A stretch of DNA of 64,000 nt from Microbacterium sp. nov. GSS16 (GTDB lineage: Bacteria > Actinomycetota > Actinomycetes > Actinomycetales > Microbacteriaceae), in contig NZ_CP116338.1 in the NCBI RefSeq assembly GCF_028198145.1, positions 2,728,001 to 2,792,000 of the forward strand, given 5' to 3'. The translations under genes were made by a program, and so were the position numbers. This document shows, in pieces, positions 18,403 through 26,048 of this stretch (positions are counted from its first letter, which is position 1; the number at the start of each line of letters is the position of its first letter). The notes under the pieces were generated by a model. That model searched no databases. It was given only the letters and a program-made list of their open reading frames with translations, and had not been told where the DNA came from.

Positions 18403-19602
18403 ATGGATGTCATACCAGGAGCCTGGCGCCGTACCGCCGCAGGGGCGGGTCTGCTCTCCGCGGACGGCCCGGTCGCCCCCACCATCTTCGCCGAGATGTC
18501 GGCCGCCGCGGTGCGAACCAGGGCGGTGAATCTCGGGCAGGGCTTCCCGGACGAGGACGGTCCGGCCGCGGTGCTGGAGGCGGCGAGGGATGCCATCGCG
18601 CACGGCGCGAACCAGTATCCGCCCGGCCGGGGCATCCCCGATCTGCTCGCGGCGATCAGCGAGCACCAGCACCGCTTCTATGGACTCGAGGTCGATCCGG
18701 GCACGGAGATCCTGGTGACGGCGGGGGCGACTGAGGCGCTGACCGCCACCCTGCTCGCACTCATCGACGGCCCCGACGACGAGGTCGTCGTCTTCGAGCC
18801 GTACTACGACTCGTATGCCGCGGCCGTCGCGCTCGCGGGTGCCCGGCTGCGCACCGTGCCGCTGCGGCGACCCGACTTCCAGCCGGATCTCGACGAACTC
18901 GCCGCCGCGGTGAACGACCGCACCCGCGTGATCCTCGTCAACGACCCGCACAATCCCACAGGCGCCGTGTTCGCACCCGAGGTGCAGGCGGAGATCGTGC
19001 GGGTGGCCGCGCAGCACGACGCGGTGATCGTGACCGACGAGGTGTATGAGCACCTGTCCTTCCACGCGCCGCACGTGCCGATCGCCACGCTGCCCGGCGC
19101 CGCCGAGCGCACTCTCACGATCTCGTCGGCCGGGAAGACGTTCTCGACCACGGGGTGGAAGATCGGCTGGGTGCACGGACCGGCCGCCCTGATCACGGCG
19201 GTGCTGACCGTCAAGCAGTTCCTCACCTACGTGAACGGATCGGCCTTCCAGCCCGCGATCGCGGTCGGTCTGCGTCTGCCCGACTCCTACTTCGACGACG
19301 CCGCGGCCACCATGCTGCGCAAGCACGAGCTGCTCGGCGCCGCACTGCGCACCGCGGGATTCGAGGTGTTCACCCCGCAGGGCGGGTACTTCACCGTGGC
19401 CGACGCCACGGCGCTCGGCGGTGCCGACGCCGCAGCGTTCTGCCGCGCGCTGCCGGAGCGGGCGGGTGTCGCGGCGATCCCGATCAGCGCGTTCGTCACA
19501 CCCGAGAACCAGGGGCGGTACGCCGGCCTGGTGCGCTTCGCCGCCTGCAAGCGCGTCGACGTGATCGAGGAGGCCGGCCGCCGCCTCTCCGGCCTGCGCT
19601 GA
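18403..19602 (+). CDS. Class I/II pyridoxal-phosphate aminotransferase
   Basis: About 399 residues from the ATG at 18403; the open frame begins at 18289, but its extra N-terminus reads through the divergent promoter gap and looks spurious. Fold type I features: NLGQGFPDEDGP near 43-54, DPHNPTG at 181-187, TDEVYEHL near 211-218, and the PLP lysine at 245 in SSAGKTFSTTGWKIGW. The sequence style is close to methionine/kynurenine aminotransferases (YbdL type) and to some DapC-annotated enzymes. A better DapC candidate exists at 61229-62341, so a lysine-pathway role is not assumed. Confidence 0.88.
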   Translation: MDVIPGAWRRTAAGAGLLSADGPVAPTIFAEMSAAAVRTRAVNLGQGFPDEDGPAAVLEAARDAIAHGANQYPPGRGIPDLLAAISEHQHRFYGLEVDPGTEILVTAGATEALTATLLALIDGPDDEVVVFEPYYDSYAAAVALAGARLRTVPLRRPDFQPDLDELAAAVNDRTRVILVNDPHNPTGAVFAPEVQAEIVRVAAQHDAVIVTDEVYEHLSFHAPHVPIATLPGAAERTLTISSAGKTFSTTGWKIGWVHGPAALITAVLTVKQFLTYVNGSAFQPAIAVGLRLPDSYFDDAAATMLRKHELLGAALRTAGFEVFTPQGGYFTVADATALGGADAAAFCRALPERAGVAAIPISAFVTPENQGRYAGLVRFAACKRVDVIEEAGRRLSGLR

Positions 19603-19753
19603 CGCGCCCGGGGCACCGTGGTCGGGCGGCGCGGGCACGTTGGCCGGGTGGTGGGCGCGGGCGTCGCGGGTGCGGCGGGGCGGCGGGGCGGGCACGGGGC
19701 GCAGCGCCGCCGGCACGCGGCACGGGACGGCGTAGGTTCGCGGCGTTCCGGGG

Positions 19754-19968
19754 CCGACACGTTCCGGGGGCCGACACGTTCCGGGGGCCGACACGTTCCG
19801 GGGGCCGACACGTTCCGGGGGCGATACGTTCCGGGGACAATACGTTCCGGGGGCCGACACGTTCCGGGGGCGATACGTTCCGGGGACAATACGTTCCGGG
19901 GGCCGACACGTTCCGGGGGCGATACGTTCCGGGGGCCGACACGTTCCGGGGGCGATACGTTCCGGGGG
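19754..19968. repeat. Tandem array of 13 units of 16/17 bp
   Basis: Exactly 215 bp made of three related units: A, CCGACACGTTCCGGGGG (17 bp, seven copies); B, CGATACGTTCCGGGG plus A or G (16 bp, four copies); C, CAATACGTTCCGGGGG (16 bp, two copies). The order is A A A A B C A B C A B A B. All share ACGTTCCGGGG. A degenerate partial unit precedes it at 19744 and a partial A unit (CCGACACG) begins the inverted repeat that follows. Confidence 0.95.
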
Positions 19969-20025
19969 CCGACACGCCAGATGTCGGACGCTTCACGCGG
20001 ATCGGTCCGACATTTGGAGTGTCGG
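19969..20025. repeat. 21-bp imperfect inverted repeat
   Basis: Left arm 19969-19989 and right arm 20005-20025 match as reverse complements at 19 of 21 positions, with a 15-nt spacer. Each arm also contains its own smaller palindrome (CCGACA ... TGTCGG). The left arm continues directly from the tandem array, and the right arm ends in the GTCGGCCCCC sequence that also introduces the next repeats. Confidence 0.85.
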
Positions 20026-20032
20026 CCCCCGG

Positions 20033-20131
20033 TTCGTAACCGGTGGAGGTGTCGGCCCCCGATTCGTAACCGGCCGCGGAGCGGGCCGTGATTCGTAACC
20101 GGCCGCGGAGCGGGCCGTGATTCGTAACCGG
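20033..20131. repeat. Four spaced TTCGTAACCGG repeats
   Basis: TTCGTAACCGG occurs at 20033, 20063, 20092 and 20121, so the period is 30, 29 and 29 bp. The middle copies are joined by an identical GC-rich linker (CCGCGGAGCGGGCCGTGA). The first copy forms a CCGGTT/AACCGG hairpin. Each of the first two copies is preceded by GTCGGCCCCC, linking this set to the neighbouring array. Confidence 0.9.
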
Positions 20132-20173
20132 TTGCGGAGCAGGCCCCCGCGGGGTCCGCGACGGGCGAGGGGC

Positions 20174-20977
20174 TCAGCGGGGTACGACGCGGTAGCGGCG
20201 CAGCCGCAGCGACGGGTTCGTCTCACGCGTGCGGGCGACCAGGTCGGGGTCGAGGGATGCCACGGCCACGCCCTCCCCCGCGCTGACGCCCGCGACGACC
20301 ACGCCCTGCGGGTCGATGATCTGCGAGAAGCCGACGCCGACGGGAGCCGGATGGTCGGACGCGATCACATAGGTCGTGTTCTCGATGGCGCGCGCGGTGA
20401 GCAGCGTGTTCCAGTGGTGCTCCTTCAGGGGTCCGCGCACCCATTCCGCCGGGACGATCAGGGCGTCAGCCCCGGCGTCCACCAGCGTTCTCGCCACCTC
20501 CGGGAAGCGCAGGTCGTAGCAGGTCATCAGCCCAAACCGCAGGCCGAGCGCGTCGAAGACCGCCGCCTCGCCGAGCGCGCCCGGCTCGATCCAGTCCGAC
20601 TCCCGCTGGCCGAACGCGTCGTAGAGGTGCTGCTTGCGATAGATCGCCTGCACCCCGGCATCCGACACGGCGACGACGGTGTTGTGCACCCGCCCCGTCT
20701 CGGCGGTCTCGACCATCCCGGCGACGACGATGAGGCTGTGCTCGGCGGCGAGCGCGCGCAGCGCCGCGACGAACGCACCGTCGAGGCCCTCGGCGTTGCG
20801 TGCGAGGGCGTCGTCCATCTCCGGCGTGAAGTAGTTCGAGTACTCCGGGAGCACGACCACATCCGCACCACGCTCCGCGGCCGCGGCGACGAGCTCGCCG
20901 ATCCGCTCCCGGTTGCGCTCGGGTGCGGCATCCGGAGCGAACTGGCACACGGCGACGAGAGGAGCTGCTGCGGTCAT
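20174..20977 (-). CDS. Nitrilase-superfamily carbon-nitrogen hydrolase
   Basis: A 267-residue hydrolase starting at the ATG at 20977; the open frame continues upstream to 21295 but only through the remnant described next. The catalytic triad is complete: Glu45 in VLPEYSN, Lys115 in YRKQHLYDAF, Cys153 in LMTCYDLRFPE. This branch, with YDAFGQRESDWIEPG, resembles Nit2/omega-amidase or deaminated-glutathione amidase proteins, which hydrolyse amides of dicarboxylic acids. Cytoplasmic. Exact substrate uncertain. Confidence 0.87.
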   Translation of the reverse strand: MTAAAPLVAVCQFAPDAAPERNRERIGELVAAAAERGADVVVLPEYSNYFTPEMDDALARNAEGLDGAFVAALRALAAEHSLIVVAGMVETAETGRVHNTVVAVSDAGVQAIYRKQHLYDAFGQRESDWIEPGALGEAAVFDALGLRFGLMTCYDLRFPEVARTLVDAGADALIVPAEWVRGPLKEHHWNTLLTARAIENTTYVIASDHPAPVGVGFSQIIDPQGVVVAGVSAGEGVAVASLDPDLVARTRETNPSLRLRRYRVVPR

Positions 20978-20991
20978 GCTGCCATCCTCTC

Positions 20992-21230
20992 TCACTCGCG
21001 CGGCGCGAGCACTCTGTCTTCGGCTGCGGTGAACGCCGTGCGGGCCCCGCGGCGCTCGCGCGAGAACGCGCTGAGCTCGGCCTCGCGCGGCGCGTGTACG
21101 GCAGGAAGAGCAGGGCGACGGCGCCGGCCAGGGCGAAGAGGTTCGGCACCGCCGCCGTGGCGATCCGGATGCCCAGCTGCCCACCCTCCATGTCGCTCCG
21201 GCGGACCCCGTCGTCCGCATGCTCATGGCG
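20992..21230 (-). pseudogene. Decayed C-terminal remnant of a membrane transporter (MFS/GPH-like)
   Basis: On the minus strand one frame reads ADDGVRRSDMEGGQLGIRI and then a hydrophobic helix (TAAVPNLFALAGAVALLFLPY). At about 21085-21095 the sense jumps frame and continues as REAELSAFSRERRG to a TGA at 20992-20994. This looks like the last helix and cytoplasmic tail of an MFS transporter of the glycoside-pentoside-hexuronide type, with a frameshift. No start or upstream part is visible; a tRNA lies just beyond. Family assignment is tentative. Confidence 0.5.
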
Positions 21231-21300
21231 GGACTGGGACGCATGTCCCCGTCTTCGGAGGGTAGCCTGTCCGCGACACGGAGACGAGGGCGCACATGCA

Positions 21301-21330
21301 GAAGGCCCGGTCCTTGCGGACCGGGCCTTC
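21301..21330 (-). terminator. 13-bp perfect hairpin behind the initiator tRNA
   Basis: GAAGGCCCGGTCC and GGACCGGGCCTTC flank a TTGC/GCAA loop. It lies 6 bp beyond the 3' end of the tRNA on the minus strand, the position of an intrinsic terminator. The U-rich tail is better on the plus strand (TTCTTCTTGTT), so it may act in both directions. Confidence 0.75.
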
Positions 21331-21336
21331 TTCTTG

Positions 21337-21410
21337 TTGCGGGGACAGGATTTGAACCTGCGACCTCCGGGTTATGAGCCCGGCGAGCTACCGAACTGCT
21401 CCACCCCGCG
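21337..21410 (-). tRNA. Initiator tRNA-fMet (anticodon CAT)
   Basis: A 74-nt cloverleaf read on the minus strand from 21410. It begins CGCGGGG and ends CCCCGCAA, so position 1 is C facing A72, the unpaired end that marks bacterial initiator tRNA. The anticodon stem ends in three G-C pairs (GGGCTCATAACCC), the second initiator hallmark, and the T-loop GGTTCAAATCC is normal. The CCA end is not encoded. A hairpin terminator follows immediately. Confidence 0.96.
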
Positions 21411-21421
21411 GCACGTCTTAA

Positions 21422-21427
21422 AGCCTA
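21422..21427 (-). promoter_or_regulatory. Possible -10 element of the initiator tRNA
   Basis: Read on the minus strand, TAGGCT lies about 12 bp before the tRNA 5' end, fitting a TAnnnT -10 box. No convincing -35 box is visible at the usual distance. Confidence 0.35.
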
Positions 21428-21473
21428 ACACGGCTTCGGAGACAGGGCGAATCGGGCTCGGATGCCGGGAGTG

Positions 21474-21677
21474 TCACGGCGCGTCGGGCTCGGGGTGCGC
21501 GTGCTCGAGCTCGCAGTCGGGGCCGGGGAAGAGCAGTGATTCGCTGCCGTCGTCGAAACGCACCAGGTACGGCGGACCGCCGTCCTCTCCCCGTGTCTCG
21601 ACCACCTCACCACGGTGTTCGGCACTGTCGACGTGTGCGCCGTGGATGACGATCCTCGAACCGGCTGCCGCTCGCAT
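21474..21677 (-). CDS. DUF1918 domain protein
   Basis: A 67-residue small protein matching the DUF1918 pattern throughout: GSRIVIHGAHVDSAEHRGEV, EDGGPPYLVRFDDG and FPGPDCELEHA. I chose the ATG at 21677 because a GAGGAG site lies 10 nt upstream; the ATG at 21686 is only one base from that site. Function is unknown; the family is widespread in actinobacteria and looks like a compact SH3-like barrel. It is followed by the tRNA gene in the same direction. Confidence 0.85.
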   Translation of the reverse strand: MRAAAGSRIVIHGAHVDSAEHRGEVVETRGEDGGPPYLVRFDDGSESLLFPGPDCELEHAHPEPDAP

Positions 21678-21756
21678 CGTGATCATTCTCCTCGAAGAGA
21701 GACCGATGCTCCCATTGTGCGCTCGCGTCTGTCGTCGCGCCAGAAGCGTGTGAACG

Positions 21757-21792
21757 CAGAAGGAGGGCACCCCGCAGGATGCCCTCCTTCTG
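21757..21792 (-). terminator. 13-bp hairpin terminator of the UPF0182 gene
   Basis: CAGAAGGAGGGCA at 21757-21769 pairs perfectly with TGCCCTCCTTCTG at 21780-21792. It begins 12 bp past the stop of the UPF0182 gene on the minus strand and so should end that transcript. Confidence 0.8.
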
Positions 21793-21804
21793 ATGACGCC
21801 GGTT

Positions 21805-24720
21805 CTAGCCGTTCGCGGCTTCCTCTTCGAGGGCGAGCAGCTTCTCGATGGCGGCCGTCAGCTTCTTGTCCTCGGCGGCGAACCGCTCGAGGTCACCCGA
21901 CTTCAGCGCGGCCTCTCGAGCCGACAGCGCCGCACGCGCCTCTTCGAGCGCCGTCAGCGTCTCGCCGGCCGGAGGGGTGCTGCCCTGATCCGGCTCGGTC
22001 GGGGCATCCGGATCGGCCGGGGTGCCGGGGTCGGTCGGCTCCACGTCGTCGTCACCGCCCGCAGCTCCCGCGTCGCCGCCGAAGAGCACGTCGAGCGCCT
22101 CGGTGAGCGTGTCCTCGAACGCGACACGATCACCGAATGCAACCAGCACCTTGCGGAGGTTCGGCAGCTTGGTGCCCTCCGACGACTGCACGAACACCGG
22201 CTGCACGTACAGCAGGCCGCCGCCGACCGGCAGGGTCAGCAGGTTGCCGTACCTCACGTCGGATTTGCCGAGGGTCAGCACGTTCAGCTTGTTGGCGATC
22301 TCGGTGTCGGAGTCGAAGGTGTTCTGCACCTGTCCGGGGCCGGGAACCGTGGTGTTCGTATCGATCTCCAGCAGGCGCAGCTTGCCGTAGCCCTCCGACT
22401 TCTCGCCCTTCTTGCTGCCGGCGTCGGAGTCCACGGCGAGGTAGCCCATCAGCACCTCGCGGCTCTCACCCTGCGCGGAGGCGGGGATGAAGGTCGAGAA
22501 CATCGAGAAGCGCGGCTCGTCCTGACCCGGCATCTTCATCGACAGGTAGTACGGCGGCTGCAGACGGTCCTTGGCGCGCGGGTCGTCGGGCGTCTGCCAG
22601 CGGTTGTCCTCCTGGGCGAACGAGCGCGCGTCGTCGATGTGGTAGACGCCCAGCACGTCGCGCTGCACCTTGAACAGGTCGGTCGGGTAGCGCACGTGGC
22701 TCATCAGGTCGCCCGACATCTCGCTGATCGGCTCGACCGTCGTCGGGTAGACCTTCTGCCAGGCCTTGAGGATCGGGTCCTCGTCGTCCCACGCGTACAG
22801 CTTCACCGAGCCGTCGTACGCGTCGACCGTCGCCTTGACCGAGTTGCGGATGTAGTTGATGTTGTCGAACGAGACGACCGATGCCGGGGTGCGGGAATCG
22901 GCGATGGCGTCGCGCAGGCTCACCGTCTTCGAGTACGGGTAAGTGGCACTCGTGGTGAAGCCGTCGACGATCCAGACGATCCGACCGTCGACGACGCTCG
23001 GGTACGGGTCGTTGTCGAGGGTCAGATAGGGCGCGACCTTCTGCACGCGGGTCTTCGGGTCGCGGTCGTAGAGGATCTGCGACTCGGAGTTGACCAGGTT
23101 CGAGAAGAGGATCTGCTCGGACTGGAACTTCATCGCGTACAGCAGCTTGACGAAGGTGTTGCCGATGCGGGGACCGCCGTCGCCGTCGAACGTCGTCTTG
23201 GTGTCGCTCGCGCCGTCCTCACCGCGCGGGTAGTCGATCTCGACCGGGTCTGTGCCCTCCGGGGCGCCGACGATCGAGTACTCCGGCGACGACTCGCCGA
23301 AGTACACGCGGGGCTGGAACTTCTCGGTCTCGGTGAGGAAGCCCGAGGTGGGGATGCCCTGCTCGAGGAACACCGGCTCGCCGTCGCTCGTGCGCTGGTT
23401 TCCGGCGAGCGCGACGAGACCGTAGCCGTGGGTGTACACCGCGGCGCGGTTGTTCCAGCTGTCGCCGCCACCGAGCTTGGTCAGGTCGAGGTCGCGCACC
23501 GAGACGACGGTGTCCTGCGACTTGCCGTCGATCTCGTAGCGGTCGACGTCGAGCTCGGGAGCGAACTGGTAGTACGAGCGGTACTGCTGCAGCTGGCGCA
23601 CGGTCGGGCTGATGATCGCGGGATCCATGATTCGCACGGATGCCGTGGTCTCGGCGTCTTCACGCAGCTGACCGGGCTCGGTGTCGGTCGCCGCGGCGAA
23701 CGGGGTGACCTCCATGTCGGCGACGCCGTACGCCTCCTTCGTGCTCTCGATGCTGCGCTCGTAGAACTCCGCTTGATAGGCGTTCTCGTTCGGCTTCACC
23801 TGGAAGGTGGTCACGACCCACGGGTAGCCGATGCCCACGACGAGCGACGCGACGACGAACAGCGCCGTGGCCGCCAGCGGGAAGCGCCACCGGCCGATCA
23901 CGGCGGTCACGAGGAAGAGCACGGCGACGACCGCGGCGATGATCGACAGGATCGCGAGCCCGGGGATGGTCGCGTTGGCGCCCGTGTAGGCGGCACCGGT
24001 GATGCGGCCCTCGGGCTGCACGAGGGTGAGGTAGCGGTCGAGCCACAGGCTCACGGCCTGGACTGCGAGGTAGAGGCCCGCGAGCACCGCGAGCTGGATG
24101 CGCGCCGGCTTCGAGATGCGCAGCTCGCGCTGGCCGATGCGCACCGAGCCGTACAGGTACGACACGAGAGCGGTGATCACGAGGCAGAGCAGCAGCACGG
24201 CCGACGCGAACGCGAGCAGTGCAGAGTAGAACGGCATCGCGAAGAGGTAGAAGCCGGTGTCGACGCCGAACTGCGGGTCGAGGGTGTCGGTGGTCACGCC
24301 GTTAGCCCAGAGCCACACGGTCTTCCAGTTGCCCGCGGCCGCGAAGCCGGCGAACACGCCGAAGAACACGGGCATCCCCCACATGGCGAGGCGGCGGAGC
24401 GGCTCGATGACCTCCTGGTAGCGGTCGAGCTGCGAGCTCAGCCGCACGTAGACCGGACGCAGCCGGTAGGCCAGCTGGATGCACAGGAAGATCGGCAGCG
24501 CCATGCCGAGGAAGCCCACCACGAACATGGTCGCGGTGGCGATCCACTGCGTGGTCAGCACGGAGGCGAAGTCGAGCTGGTCGAACCAGAGGAATTCGGT
24601 GTAGAGCGAGGAGAACACGAAGAACGCCGCGATGATGGCAGCGATGATCGCCACCGAGATCGCGAGTATCCGTCGTGATGTGCTGGGCGTGGCCGGCTGC
24701 GGCGCTGAGGTCGAGGTCAC
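21805..24720 (-). CDS. UPF0182 family large membrane protein
   Basis: A 971-residue protein. The first 320 residues contain about seven membrane segments (near 20-45, 60-85, 110-130, 155-190, 205-225, 255-280 and 285-310). A long extracytoplasmic domain follows, with family stretches such as GYPWVVTTFQVKPNE, GGDSWNNRAAVYTHGYG and LMSHVRYPTDLFKVQRDVL. The end (about 880-971) is Pro/Asp/Thr-rich and then charged and helical. GTG start with a GGATGG site. The family is conserved in actinobacteria but lacks a known function. It lies beside the PDZ/Lon-like protease, as I remember for Rv3193c and Rv3194c. Confidence 0.93.
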   Translation of the reverse strand: MTSTSAPQPATPSTSRRILAISVAIIAAIIAAFFVFSSLYTEFLWFDQLDFASVLTTQWIATATMFVVGFLGMALPIFLCIQLAYRLRPVYVRLSSQLDRYQEVIEPLRRLAMWGMPVFFGVFAGFAAAGNWKTVWLWANGVTTDTLDPQFGVDTGFYLFAMPFYSALLAFASAVLLLCLVITALVSYLYGSVRIGQRELRISKPARIQLAVLAGLYLAVQAVSLWLDRYLTLVQPEGRITGAAYTGANATIPGLAILSIIAAVVAVLFLVTAVIGRWRFPLAATALFVVASLVVGIGYPWVVTTFQVKPNENAYQAEFYERSIESTKEAYGVADMEVTPFAAATDTEPGQLREDAETTASVRIMDPAIISPTVRQLQQYRSYYQFAPELDVDRYEIDGKSQDTVVSVRDLDLTKLGGGDSWNNRAAVYTHGYGLVALAGNQRTSDGEPVFLEQGIPTSGFLTETEKFQPRVYFGESSPEYSIVGAPEGTDPVEIDYPRGEDGASDTKTTFDGDGGPRIGNTFVKLLYAMKFQSEQILFSNLVNSESQILYDRDPKTRVQKVAPYLTLDNDPYPSVVDGRIVWIVDGFTTSATYPYSKTVSLRDAIADSRTPASVVSFDNINYIRNSVKATVDAYDGSVKLYAWDDEDPILKAWQKVYPTTVEPISEMSGDLMSHVRYPTDLFKVQRDVLGVYHIDDARSFAQEDNRWQTPDDPRAKDRLQPPYYLSMKMPGQDEPRFSMFSTFIPASAQGESREVLMGYLAVDSDAGSKKGEKSEGYGKLRLLEIDTNTTVPGPGQVQNTFDSDTEIANKLNVLTLGKSDVRYGNLLTLPVGGGLLYVQPVFVQSSEGTKLPNLRKVLVAFGDRVAFEDTLTEALDVLFGGDAGAAGGDDDVEPTDPGTPADPDAPTEPDQGSTPPAGETLTALEEARAALSAREAALKSGDLERFAAEDKKLTAAIEKLLALEEEAANG

Positions 24721-24777
24721 CGTTCCATCCTAGGCAGGCCACCTATGACGCGGCCCCGGATCGGCGTCCTTCGACGA

Positions 24778-24818
24778 GCTCAGGAACCCATCCGCGGGGC
24801 TCAGGAATTCATCCGCGG
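24778..24818. repeat. Two-copy 21-bp direct repeat
   Basis: GCTCAGGAACCCATCCGCGG (24778-24797) is repeated with two changes at 24799-24818. The first copy is preceded by CCTTCGACGA, so the start reads like the dispersed CTTCGACRAGCTCAGG element found in many bacterial genomes. A short CCGGG/CCCGG hairpin follows at 24820-24834. Confidence 0.7.
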
Positions 24819-24838
24819 CCCGGGAACAGCCCGGCAGC

Positions 24839-25930
24839 TCAGCGCTTCGCGGTGCAGACGGGAAGCGCTGATGCGTCGCCGCCCTCGGCGACGACCTCGA
24901 GGATGTCGAGCGATTCCTGCAGCGTGCCCGTGCGGAACACCTTCAGCCCGTCGGGCACGTGGCCCACGACCTCGTCGCAGTTGCCCTCCGGTGCGAGGAA
25001 GACGGTCGCGCCCGCGTCGCGCGCGCCGTACAGCTTCTGCCGGATGCCCCCGATCGGCCCCACGGTGCCCGCAGCGTCGATCGTGCCGGTGCCGGCCACA
25101 TCCTCGCCGCCGTTGAGCTCGCCAGGTGTGAGCGTGTCGATGATGCCGAGCGCGAACATCATCCCGGCGCTCGGGCCGCCCACGTTGTCGAGCTGCAGCC
25201 GCACGTCGATCGGGAAGTCGTAGTCGGTGGTGAGGGCGATGCCGATCAGCCACACCTCGTCGCCTGCGGCGTCGGTGGACTTCTCGGGCGTCACCGAGAC
25301 GGTCTTCTCCTGCCCGGCTCGCTCGATCGTGAGCGTCACCTCGGCCCCATCGGCCTGCTGGATGGCATCGCGCAGCGCGGTCGCCGAGTCGATCGCCTCG
25401 CCGTCGATGGCGAGGACCAGGTCGTCGGCGCGCAGCTCGCCGTCGGCGGGGCTGTCGGCCACCGTCTCGACCACCCGCACGGTCGCGCCGACGTCGTAGC
25501 CGAGCTCGGTGAGCGCCGCCGCGGTGGCCTCGTGCTGCGAGTCGACCATCAGAGCGGCATTGCGCTCATCGCGCTCGTCGGAGCTCAGACCCTGCGGGAA
25601 GACCGTGTCGATCGGCACGACCGCACGCGTCGGATCGGTCCACGCCACGGCCAGTTCGAACCAGGTGGGGGTGCGCTCGCGGTTGCCGATGACCTGCACG
25701 GTCGTCAGATCGAGCGTGCCGCCGGTCGGATACGTCTCGGCGCCCTCGATCTCGATCAGCGGCACCTTTACGCCGTCGGCGCTGCGGGCGGTGCCGAGGG
25801 TGTCGTACACCGGCCCCGGGCGCTGGATGACGTACGGCGTCGGCACGAAGGTCAGCGCGACCAGCGCGACCAGCGCGACGCTGAGCGCCACGATGCCGGT
25901 GACCGTGCCATTGCTGCGGCGTGATGACAC
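24839..25930 (-). CDS. PDZ domain, Lon-like serine protease (YlbL family)
   Basis: A 363-residue envelope protease. I chose the GTG at 25930 because GGAGG precedes it by a few bases; an ATG at 25990 would be longer but has no such site. One membrane segment (about residues 11-30) leads to an outside domain, a PDZ domain near 150-215 (SPADGELRADDLVLAIDGEAI), and a Lon-type S16 proteolytic domain with Ser254 in GGPSAGMMFALG and Lys299 in GGIRQKLYG, the catalytic dyad. The end holds two cysteines (NCDEVVGHVP, LPVCTAKR). Probably processes envelope proteins. Confidence 0.92.
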   Translation of the reverse strand: MSSRRSNGTVTGIVALSVALVALVALTFVPTPYVIQRPGPVYDTLGTARSADGVKVPLIEIEGAETYPTGGTLDLTTVQVIGNRERTPTWFELAVAWTDPTRAVVPIDTVFPQGLSSDERDERNAALMVDSQHEATAAALTELGYDVGATVRVVETVADSPADGELRADDLVLAIDGEAIDSATALRDAIQQADGAEVTLTIERAGQEKTVSVTPEKSTDAAGDEVWLIGIALTTDYDFPIDVRLQLDNVGGPSAGMMFALGIIDTLTPGELNGGEDVAGTGTIDAAGTVGPIGGIRQKLYGARDAGATVFLAPEGNCDEVVGHVPDGLKVFRTGTLQESLDILEVVAEGGDASALPVCTAKR

Positions 25931-26048
25931 GGAACCTCCGGGGCGTTCGCGAGCGGCGTACAGGGATCCGCGCGCATCGGGGGCGAGCACAGGATCGTGT
26001 GACTAGCGTAGAGCGCACACGCTACGGGCATGCTGAGAGGGCAATCGC

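Larger units (their letters stand above)
19603..20173. other. 571-bp convergent intergenic region without a credible gene
   Basis: Open frames here are by-products of repeats and high GC. The contents, left to right: a G-rich stretch (19668-19699), 13 tandem 16/17-bp units (19754-19968), a 21-bp imperfect inverted repeat (19969-20025), and four TTCGTAACCGG repeats (20033-20131). It separates the convergent aminotransferase and nitrilase genes, so it may include terminator activity for either. Confidence 0.75.

Noticed and set aside
19155..20091. Long open frames across the 16/17-bp array giving RGRYVPGADTF-type repeats
   Set aside because: They run on both strands and in several frames at once, which is the product of a GC-rich tandem repeat, and they have no ribosome site or known domain.
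19969..20131. Possible CRISPR array from the 29/30-bp spaced repeats
   Set aside because: The repeated word is only about 11 bp, the intervening pieces are themselves identical rather than unique spacers, and no cas gene is nearby.
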